Source: M3007 sp964589365 | GTDB lineage: Bacteria; Bacteroidota; Bacteroidia; Chitinophagales; Saprospiraceae | Assembly (NCBI GenBank): GCA_964589365.1 | Contig: CAZPTQ010000003.1 | Location: 1-64,000, forward strand | DNA: 64,000 nt | Reading direction: 5' to 3' | Made by a program: the position numbers and the translations under genes | The notes under the pieces: generated by a model | Told to the model about the DNA's origin: nothing | Databases searched by the model: none | The model's input: only the letters and a program-made list of their open reading frames with translations | Shown here: positions 43,542-51,134 of the stretch, piece after piece | Position numbering within the stretch: position 1 is the stretch's first letter | Layout of the letters: each line of letters starts with the position of its first letter

Positions 43542-46481
43542 CTAGAAATCGGCTTTCACGCCAAACAGATACGTTCTTGAACGGGGATAGATATTGTTGT
43601 CAATCCCGCTAAACACTTCGGGGTCGAGACCATCGTATTTCGTGACGAGAAGCGGATTTTGCACCGTTGCTGAAATACGCAGCGACGAGATGTTGCGGCC
43701 TATTCTTCCAAATGTGTATCCTGCTGTGATGTGATCTATACGTAGGAAAGACGCATCTTGGATGAAATGATCGCTAAAATACTGCGGCACCGTGAAATCA
43801 ATTTCGCTCGTGGACGAAAGTACATTGCGCAAAACGCCCGTGCTGCCATAAAGTTGATTGTAGTAGGCGTTATTCGAAAGGTTGTTGTTGTACATATAGT
43901 TGCCGATGTTAGAACGGCCAGCCAGGCTCAGGTCGAATTTGCCAATATCAAACCCAGTATTGAAGCCGATCAGGTAATTTGGGGCAGGTTTTTCAAGCCG
44001 GTAACGGTCATTGGGCGTGACAATGCCATCGCCGTTGCGATCCACGTACAAGCCTTCTACTGGAATACCGTTGGCATCGTACACCTGTTCATACACGTAA
44101 AATGAGTTGGCTGGATATCCTACGCTGTGAATCTGAATCTTGTTGCCTACACCACCCGAAATATCATCACCAGCAGCAACCCCCTGATAATTAGCATCAT
44201 CTATGGCAGTTAAACGCGTGATTTTATTCTCGTTTGCAGCTATGTTGAAGCCAATAGACCAAGATGCATTCGGGCGCTTGAAAGGGATGGCGTTGATGGA
44301 GAATTCTACACCACGATTTTCGAGGTCACCCACATTGGAAAAGACGAAATTGTCCAGGTTCGAACCAGCCGCAGTCGGAATGAAGTTGATAAGGTCCTTT
44401 GTTTCGCGCAGGTACAATTCAATAGAACCCGTAACGCGGTTGGCCCAAAAGCCATAGTCAATGGCCGCGTTGTAAGTGGTGGTCTCTTCCCATTTCAGAT
44501 TGGCATCGTATCCTTCCGGGCGGAGGGTTGTGTAAAATTGGTCGCCAAATTGGTATTGCGCGGTGTTAGTGCTGGAAGTGTAGCGAGGTAATGCCGGGTA
44601 AAAGTCATCGCTTATATCCTGTTGGCCTGTGACGCCATAACCAACACGAAGTTTTAGGGTAGACAACGCCGCTCTCTCACGGTCAACAAGTTTCAGGGCC
44701 ACTGCCCCTGCTGGGAACAAACCCCACTTGTTATTCGGAAAACGCGAAGTGCCGTCGCGGCGTACCGAACCCGTAAGGAAGATAAAGTCGTTGAACGACA
44801 GGTTAGCGCGGCTAAAAAGCGATATTAACACGTTTTCTCTAGGAGCATCGTCTGGTTCCCGAATTACAACGCCAGTAGCACTATTGGCAAAAGAAAATGG
44901 GTTGCGGAAGAATCGCTGGTATGAATAGCCGCCCATGATGTCGAACTTGGTGGTGCCAATCGATTTGCCATAGTTGAGATAAAATTCAAGCAATTTGTCC
45001 TTTTTTAACTGGTCGTATGCGTCGTTGCGCCCGCCACCATCGCCTTGCGAGAACGGAGCATTCTTCGGGATCAAAATAGTGCCTTGACCATGCGTATAGT
45101 CGTAGCTCACGCTCAAGTTGGCACGAAGATCTTTCAAAAACCAAAAACGGTAGTCCACCGATCCACTGGCGATGTAGCGGCCCAAATTAGAGTCATCGTC
45201 CTTCATATAAAGCAGGGCAAGTGGATTGGCTGTACCAAGTGTGTTTGGCCTGCCATCATTGTTTAACCAGGCAAAATAGCCACCATAAGTCTGATCTTCG
45301 ACTCTTGTGGGTTGGGTAGGGTCAAATTGCATTGCAGACCCAATTGCGTCACGGTTGCCAAAGTTGTTGCGGTCAGACACCAGTTTCAGGTTTACATTGA
45401 ATTGCAATGCACCCTTTAAAAAAGAGGGATTTAAGTTCAATGCACCCGTAATACGCTTGAATCGGTCCGTTTTCAAGATGCCGGTACGATCCGTAACGCC
45501 CCAAGAAGCGCGGAACGGGAATTTGCCCACCGCACCGGTTACTGCCAAGCTGTGGTCGTGTGTGATGCCTGTCTGATAAATTTCAGACTGCCAATCGGTA
45601 TTGGCATCGCCTAAAAGTGTTTGGGCCGGGTGGTTGTCGGCAAATTGATTTGCAATAAGTTCCCGGTACGCTGCGGCAGTTAGTACATCGGGTTTTTGCA
45701 CGATTTGGCTGAATGCAACACCGCCCGTGTAAGAAAAACGCAGTTCGCGGTTGGCAGCACTTCCCTTTTTTGTTGTAATCAGGATGACCCCGTTCGATGC
45801 CCTCGAACCATAGATAGCGGTGGCCGAGGCATCTTTCAGCACGGTCATGGTCTCGATGTCGTTGGGATTGATAAGGTTGAGCGCGTTGCGCGTGCCAGAA
45901 GTGTTGTCACTGGCCACAGGCACACCGTCAATAACGATGAGCGGGTCGTTGGTCGCGCTGAGCGAAGAACCGCCACGGATCCGGATGGTGGCGCCGCCGC
46001 CTGGGTCTGCATTGGTCGTGACTTGTACGCCGGCGATTTTACCTGCAAGCAATTCCTGCGGACCGGTAATAGCACCTTTGTTGAAATCCTTGGTGCCGAC
46101 CGTTTGCACCGAGCCGGTCAAGTCTTCGCGTTTTACAGTGCCATAGCCAATCACGACCATTTCATCCAAAACCGCCGCTGGCGATATTTTGAAATCCATG
46201 GTGTTTGAGGCTCCAATGGCCAGCGTTTGGGCTGCATAACCTGTGTAGGTAATCCGCAGTGCAGTAGCTGTTGCGGGTACACTCAGACGGTAGTTGCCAT
46301 CAAAGTCGGTTGCAGTGCCGATGGATGTTCCTTCAACAATGATGCTTGCTCCTATGAGCGGCTCATTGTTTTCAACATCAGTCACTTGGCCTGTTATTGT
46401 TCGCTGAGCGAACAGCGCAGTGCTGCCCCACAAGAGAAAACAGGAAAGTGTAAGAAAGAATTTTTGTTGATGAATCTTCAT
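43542..46481 (-). CDS. SusC/RagA TonB-linked outer-membrane transporter
   Basis: This is a 979-residue transporter from the ATG at 46481. The signal peptide ends near LFAQ. A carboxypeptidase-like domain (TGQVTDVENNEPLIGASIIV) is followed by the SusC family motif MVVIGYGTVKREDLTGSV, the plug (ATIRIRGGSSLSATNDPLIV) and a barrel ending in FGVKADF. It imports glycan fragments in complex with the SusD encoded 57 bases downstream. A galactan-related substrate is suggested by the GH53 remnant at the end of the cluster. No regulator is adjacent; an HTCS remnant lies far away at 19-20 kb. Confidence 0.96.
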   Translation of the reverse strand: MKIHQQKFFLTLSCFLLWGSTALFAQRTITGQVTDVENNEPLIGASIIVEGTSIGTATDFDGNYRLSVPATATALRITYTGYAAQTLAIGASNTMDFKISPAAVLDEMVVIGYGTVKREDLTGSVQTVGTKDFNKGAITGPQELLAGKIAGVQVTTNADPGGGATIRIRGGSSLSATNDPLIVIDGVPVASDNTSGTRNALNLINPNDIETMTVLKDASATAIYGSRASNGVILITTKKGSAANRELRFSYTGGVAFSQIVQKPDVLTAAAYRELIANQFADNHPAQTLLGDANTDWQSEIYQTGITHDHSLAVTGAVGKFPFRASWGVTDRTGILKTDRFKRITGALNLNPSFLKGALQFNVNLKLVSDRNNFGNRDAIGSAMQFDPTQPTRVEDQTYGGYFAWLNNDGRPNTLGTANPLALLYMKDDDSNLGRYIASGSVDYRFWFLKDLRANLSVSYDYTHGQGTILIPKNAPFSQGDGGGRNDAYDQLKKDKLLEFYLNYGKSIGTTKFDIMGGYSYQRFFRNPFSFANSATGVVIREPDDAPRENVLISLFSRANLSFNDFIFLTGSVRRDGTSRFPNNKWGLFPAGAVALKLVDRERAALSTLKLRVGYGVTGQQDISDDFYPALPRYTSSTNTAQYQFGDQFYTTLRPEGYDANLKWEETTTYNAAIDYGFWANRVTGSIELYLRETKDLINFIPTAAGSNLDNFVFSNVGDLENRGVEFSINAIPFKRPNASWSIGFNIAANENKITRLTAIDDANYQGVAAGDDISGGVGNKIQIHSVGYPANSFYVYEQVYDANGIPVEGLYVDRNGDGIVTPNDRYRLEKPAPNYLIGFNTGFDIGKFDLSLAGRSNIGNYMYNNNLSNNAYYNQLYGSTGVLRNVLSSTSEIDFTVPQYFSDHFIQDASFLRIDHITAGYTFGRIGRNISSLRISATVQNPLLVTKYDGLDPEVFSGIDNNIYPRSRTYLFGVKADF

Positions 46482-46658
46482 ACAAAGGAGAGTAAGATTT
46501 GTGAAACTATCAGATACCTGAAGAAACCATTGAATCTGGAATAGGAACCCAGACCATGTTTGGTGGTGCAAAGAAAAAAAGTAAAGTGGAAACTAAGCGT
46601 ACTTTTTACAATAAGGTAAAGATTTTTTTACCTTGAGTTTAGAACAAAGTCGGAGCGA

Positions 46659-47978
46659 CTATTTTGCTGCCTTTAAAAAGGCTTCCATGGCGAGGTGCAA
46701 ATCCACCGCCATTTCTTCTGTAGGCTCGTAGTTTACAGTATTGGCATGTAGGCCGAAAACACGGCGAGCTTCCAGTTCGGGCACTTCAGAGAGGAGGGCG
46801 AGTTTTCGGAAAAAATCGTCGTCACTTCTCGGAAGGCCCGTTTCGGGGTCAAAAGGCGCAACGAGGCCATAGCGCTCGCGCAATTGCGCCAAAAAATGCC
46901 GCATGCCCTGCGCCGAAAGCCCGGCATAGTTTTTTTCGCGAAAATGCAGGTGGGCGATGGTCCCGATGAATTCATAGGAGGAATTCTCGTTTTTGGGCAA
47001 AACAGGGATGATGCGCTGCCGCCGTTTGGCACGGAACACGAGCCAGGTGAGGGCCATTGCAGCAATCAGATACCAGGCCCAGGCCAGTGCGGGCTGTTTT
47101 AAAATGTAGGTCAAAAGGTGTTCTTCCGGGAGGCCGCGATTGGCGAAACCGCTCCCATTGCGCTTGCGACCGACGGCTTCTGGCACACGGCTCACCGCAT
47201 CCCAATAAATGTCGCCTTCGGAAAGATAGGAAAACACACCCGCTGCATAAGGCCGCGTTTCGGGACGCAGCAGACTAAAGTTGGAAAATGCAATCGGGTT
47301 GGTGTGCAAAAGGAAACGGCCTTTTCCATGCGGAAATTCAGCGAAATTTACCCAATCCTTGTTCAGATAACCCAATGGATGTTGTAACAGCGAATCACAA
47401 AAATGGTAGTATTCGATGTAGTGCCAGTGGTAGTTTTTAGGTTCGTTTTGTTTTGCAAAAAAGAAGCTCGTGCTGCTGTCAGGCAGGGTGGGGGTACGCA
47501 AAGAAAAATGAGCGACGCTATCCTCGAACATCCCATAATCATTCCAGGGCGATTCTTCGCATTCGTCAAAGTAGACGAAAGTCATTAAGTCGAAAGGGAT
47601 GGTTTTGCTCGAAATGAAAGCTGTGTTGCCCGCCGCCACAAAGTCCAAAAGCCGTTTCGTGCCGAGCGAATCCATGTACATCGCCTCGCCGACGAAGACG
47701 TAGTTGTTTCCCGTAGAAACACTATCAGAAGGGATTTCCTTTGCAACATCTTTTTGAATGTCAACAAGTTTTCTACCTTCAAAATAGTTTTCCAGCAGAC
47801 TGTGGGCAATACTTGTACCGTATGGCTGATCGTTTTTTTCGTCGTAGCCCTTCTTTTTCCAACTGCCTTCCTCCCAATCAAACTTAGGTTTGTTGGATTC
47901 GTATACGAAGTAGAACATCGCTCCGATGAGGGCAATGGCAGCGAGTGCGAGCAGGATGGGAGTGCGGTTTTTTTGCAT
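46659..47978 (-). CDS. DUF4350 domain membrane protein
   Basis: This is a 439-residue protein with one N-terminal membrane helix (about 6-26), a large extracytoplasmic DUF4350 domain (YGTSIAHSLLENYFEGRKLV, YVFVGEAMYMDSLGTKRLLD) resembling the glutamine-amidotransferase-like fold, a second helix near 305-325 (WAWYLIAAMALTWLVF) and a cytoplasmic tail. In relatives such genes lie near MoxR ATPase and DUF58 genes; none is beside it here. The molecular function is unknown. Confidence 0.85.
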   Translation of the reverse strand: MQKNRTPILLALAAIALIGAMFYFVYESNKPKFDWEEGSWKKKGYDEKNDQPYGTSIAHSLLENYFEGRKLVDIQKDVAKEIPSDSVSTGNNYVFVGEAMYMDSLGTKRLLDFVAAGNTAFISSKTIPFDLMTFVYFDECEESPWNDYGMFEDSVAHFSLRTPTLPDSSTSFFFAKQNEPKNYHWHYIEYYHFCDSLLQHPLGYLNKDWVNFAEFPHGKGRFLLHTNPIAFSNFSLLRPETRPYAAGVFSYLSEGDIYWDAVSRVPEAVGRKRNGSGFANRGLPEEHLLTYILKQPALAWAWYLIAAMALTWLVFRAKRRQRIIPVLPKNENSSYEFIGTIAHLHFREKNYAGLSAQGMRHFLAQLRERYGLVAPFDPETGLPRSDDDFFRKLALLSEVPELEARRVFGLHANTVNYEPTEEMAVDLHLAMEAFLKAAK

Positions 47979-47992
47979 TGAAAATCAGGTCG

Positions 47993-48020
47993 CAAAGATA
48001 GGCCGTTTATGAATGTCCAA
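47993..48020 (-). promoter_or_regulatory. Promoter of the DUF4350 gene, overlapping an inverted-repeat arm
   Basis: On the minus strand TTG (48020-48018), 17 bases, then TATCTTTG (48000-47993) matches the consensus, 15 bases before the ATG at 47978. The -33 element lies inside the left arm of the 38-bp inverted repeat. Confidence 0.7.
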
Positions 48021-48159
48021 TGTCCAACAAGGAATTTCCAATTTCCAAGGAAGCGCTGCGCTTGGGATTTGTAGTCATTTAATCTGGGAGGGACAACGCG
48101 AGTACTCAAACGCGAAGCCTACTTGGAAATTGGAAATTCCTTGTTGGACATTGGACATT
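48012..48159. repeat. Perfect 38-bp inverted repeat with 72-base loop
   Basis: Bases 48012-48049 and 48122-48159 are exact reverse complements. The arm itself is made of repeated words (AATGTCC twice, AATTTCC twice). The loop holds smaller symmetries (AAGCG...CGCTT near 48051-48063). It lies between thiL and the DUF4350 gene on the minus strand and ends 4 bases from the thiL stop codon. Confidence 0.93.
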
Positions 48160-48163
48160 TTAA

Positions 48164-49186
48164 TTAAAAATGCACCCAGCCCTGCGCTTTCAAATCGTGC
48201 AGATTTCCGCCCAGGGTGTGGAGCTTTATGCCGTCTTTGGCTTCCAGAATTTCCCCGGCGATGTAGATGTCGGGCAGGTACTTCACTTTGTCCACATCAT
48301 CAGGGCGGATGGTAAAGAGCAGTTCGTAATCCTCGCCGCCATTGAGCGCGCAAGTGATGGGGTCCAGTTTGAATTTCAAGGCCAACATCTGGGCTTCCTG
48401 ATTGATGGGCACCCCGCTTTCTTCGATAAGTGCCCCAACCTTGCTCTGTTTGCAGATATGGAAGATTTCGGAAGCCAGCCCGTCAGAAATGTCAATCATG
48501 GCCGTTGGTTTCAGGCCGATCTTTCGGAACTCCTCGATCATGTCGCGCCTTGCCTCAGGTTTGAGTTGACGGCCAACCGCGTAGGTCTGATTTTCAAAAT
48601 CAGGCTGCAAATCGGGATTTTCCTGCCAGATTTGTTTTTCTCTTTCCAGCATTTGGAGTCCAAGGTAGGCACCACCGAGTTCGCCTGTGATGCAGATAAG
48701 ATCGCCCACTTGTGCACCATTGCGGTAAACAAGCAATTCCTTTTCGCACTGCCCAATGGCCGTGATGCTGATGGTCAGGCCTTTGGGCGAAGAAGTAGTG
48801 TCGCCACCCACAAGGTCCACCTCGTACGCCTCGCAGGCAGCGCGAATGCCTGCATAAAGTTCGTCCAAAGCTTCTACAGAAAAACGATTGGAAATGGCAA
48901 TTGAAACGACGATTTGGCGCGGCAGCGCATTCATCGCATAGATATCAGAGAGGTTGACAATCACCGATTTAAAGCCCAAATGTTTGAGCGGTGTATAGGC
49001 AAGGTCAAAGTGGATGCCTTCTACCAACATGTCGGTGCTGACTACCGTGCACAGCGAGCCGTTTTCGATGACGGCTGCGTCGTCGCCTATGCCTTTGATC
49101 GAGGAGGGCTGGCGCAAGGGGAAATCGCGCGTGAGATGGTCTATTAGGCCGAATTCGCCGAGGGTGTTTACGTCTGTTCGTTGCAT
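48164..49186 (-). CDS. thiL: Thiamine-monophosphate kinase
   Basis: This is a 340-residue ThiL, which phosphorylates thiamine monophosphate to the active cofactor thiamine diphosphate with ATP. Family motifs are visible: GEFGLIDHLTRDF at the start, the metal-binding IKGIGDDAAVIE (about 31-42), STDMLVEGIHFDL (about 51-63), VDLVGGDTTSSPKGLTISIT (about 123-142), MIDISDGLASEIFHICKQS and NGGEDYELLFTI. It is monocistronic here and lies beside the inserted type III restriction-modification genes. Confidence 0.96.
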   Translation of the reverse strand: MQRTDVNTLGEFGLIDHLTRDFPLRQPSSIKGIGDDAAVIENGSLCTVVSTDMLVEGIHFDLAYTPLKHLGFKSVIVNLSDIYAMNALPRQIVVSIAISNRFSVEALDELYAGIRAACEAYEVDLVGGDTTSSPKGLTISITAIGQCEKELLVYRNGAQVGDLICITGELGGAYLGLQMLEREKQIWQENPDLQPDFENQTYAVGRQLKPEARRDMIEEFRKIGLKPTAMIDISDGLASEIFHICKQSKVGALIEESGVPINQEAQMLALKFKLDPITCALNGGEDYELLFTIRPDDVDKVKYLPDIYIAGEILEAKDGIKLHTLGGNLHDLKAQGWVHF

Positions 49187-49231
49187 GTCAAAAGATTGGA
49201 ATGGCCAATGAATCTCAGCCGTTAGTCTGCA

Positions 49232-51130
49232 CTAAAAGGCATTAAAAAGGTCACCCAAAGTATGCTTCAGGTTGTACTTTTTCGTCGTGTCTAGGGCCCG
49301 TTCCAGGCAAATAAATATTTTGTCGAGGTGTTTTTTGAAATATTCGACGGTTTCCATCTCAAGGATGACATCCAAACAAATTAAGGCCTCTTTTGCTCCG
49401 TCAGTAGCGAGATAAACTTCGTTTGCCTTGAATTGGGCCTGCCTTGTAGTGGTGTAATTTAAATTGAAACCTTGCTTCAAAAGTATTTCAGTCATCAGCT
49501 CATCCCGATTGAATACGGTTACCAATTGGGCCTCTTTGTCCGAAATATATTTTTTGAGCAACTCTATGTTCTCCGCGTCCGTGTTTTCAGGGTCGGGAGC
49601 GAACTCAACTCTGGGGAAGTTGGATTTTGTCAATTTGAACACTTTGAAGCCTAAGCCCTTCAAAGTGTCTTCTTTTTGATCTGAGGAAAATAAATCGGGT
49701 TGTTGATTTTTCTTTTCCTCAATCAGCTTTTCAATCACTCGTTTGTTGCGTTCGATCGTGATGTCGCTGATTTTTTTGTAGCCAGCTTTGTAGGCTTCGC
49801 TTTTTTCGTCGGTAGCTTCGGGGATTTGGATAGCAATAAAATTTATCGTCCGTCCATTTTGTTGATTCAGGTTAAGCGTAGCTTGTATTGTAGAACCAGA
49901 ACCAGCAAAAAAATCAAGAATAATATCGTCATTCTCAGCTACTTGATCAATCAGCTCTGCAATCAATGCAGAAGGTTTAGGGAATTCAAAAACCCTATAT
50001 CCAAATATGGATTCAAGTTCGGCAGTACCATTTCTAGTAAAGATATCCTCTCCGACGATCGAGCTGAACCCTGGTAAATTTTCATTCAACTCATTCAAGA
50101 AAACTTTTCGTCTTGGACGGCCTTCGGAATTTTCTGGCCAGATAATTCGATCTTCTTCAATAAGCCGTTTCATTGTACGGGCATCGTATCTCCATCCCAT
50201 TTTCGGCTTACCGTAATTGACTCCAGTTGCTGGATTGATAAGGTCGTAATGTAGATTGGGTCTTTCTGTTTCGTTCTTTAAACCAACCATATTAGAACTC
50301 ACCCATACGCCACGTATGTCATTGTCAGGATTAGAATATTGATCGATTTTTCTTTCTGCTCCTTTTAAGGCTCTTTCTTCAAAGTTTTTACTATAACACA
50401 AAATGTATTCATGATCAGTTGAAACTCCTGTCAAAGTTCGATTGTCTTTGTTTTGTCTGCTTTTCCAAATAAATTCTGTTACAAAATTTTCTTCTCCAAA
50501 AATCTCATCACAAAGCTTTCTCAATTGATGGACTTCGTTATCATCAATTGAAATAAAGATCACACCATCCTCTCTAAGCAGTTGCCTTGCAATCAGTAAT
50601 CGGCTGTACATCATATTCAGCCAATTGCTATGATACCGTCCATCTGTTTCCGTGTTGGTGTCAATTTTTAAACCGTTTTCAATAACCCCAGCATCTTGCC
50701 AGTAGGCTTTTTTATCTTGCGAAAAATTATCGGAGTACACAAAATCTTTTCCTGTGTTATAGGGCGGATCGATATAAATACACTTGATTTTTTCCCTATA
50801 GCTACTGCTTAACAGTTTCAACACTTCTAAATTTTCCCCTTCGATAATCAGGTTCTCGCTTTCAGAAGGGTTTACGCTTCTGTGCTCATCATACACAAGC
50901 GTAGCATTACTTGGGGTAAACGCATTTCGTTTTGCCTGGCTTTTGCCAAACCAGCGAAACTCATAACGTTCGGTTTCGCTAACGCTTTGAGGGTCAACTA
51001 CTTTTTTAAGTTCCTCTATATTCAGCTTGCCTTCGTTGGTGAAAAGGTCTGGAAACAATTTTTTTAAGGTTTCCAGCCGTTCCTTGTTCCAATCGGGGCT
51101 CAAAGGCATATAGTCGTTTATGTTTTCCAT
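49232..51130 (-). CDS. mod: Type III restriction-modification DNA methyltransferase (Mod)
   Basis: This is a 632-residue N6-adenine methyltransferase of the beta arrangement: the catalytic motif DPPYNTG (121-127) comes first, then a central target-recognition region (about 230-380), and the SAM-binding motif FFAGSGST near residue 405. Length and N-terminal layout (RYEFRWFGKSQAKRNAF, LIIEGENLEVLKLL) match type III Mod subunits, which set the sequence specificity for both methylation and cleavage. The res gene ends 4 bases upstream. The pair is A+T-richer than its neighbours. No simple-sequence tract for phase variation is seen. Confidence 0.94.
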   Translation of the reverse strand: MENINDYMPLSPDWNKERLETLKKLFPDLFTNEGKLNIEELKKVVDPQSVSETERYEFRWFGKSQAKRNAFTPSNATLVYDEHRSVNPSESENLIIEGENLEVLKLLSSSYREKIKCIYIDPPYNTGKDFVYSDNFSQDKKAYWQDAGVIENGLKIDTNTETDGRYHSNWLNMMYSRLLIARQLLREDGVIFISIDDNEVHQLRKLCDEIFGEENFVTEFIWKSRQNKDNRTLTGVSTDHEYILCYSKNFEERALKGAERKIDQYSNPDNDIRGVWVSSNMVGLKNETERPNLHYDLINPATGVNYGKPKMGWRYDARTMKRLIEEDRIIWPENSEGRPRRKVFLNELNENLPGFSSIVGEDIFTRNGTAELESIFGYRVFEFPKPSALIAELIDQVAENDDIILDFFAGSGSTIQATLNLNQQNGRTINFIAIQIPEATDEKSEAYKAGYKKISDITIERNKRVIEKLIEEKKNQQPDLFSSDQKEDTLKGLGFKVFKLTKSNFPRVEFAPDPENTDAENIELLKKYISDKEAQLVTVFNRDELMTEILLKQGFNLNYTTTRQAQFKANEVYLATDGAKEALICLDVILEMETVEYFKKHLDKIFICLERALDTTKKYNLKHTLGDLFNAF

Positions 51131-51134
51131 TTCC

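Noticed and set aside
46560..46577. Promoter candidate TTTCTTTGC upstream of susC
   Set aside because: Its first base deviates from TAnnTTTG and no convincing -33 element lies at the right distance.
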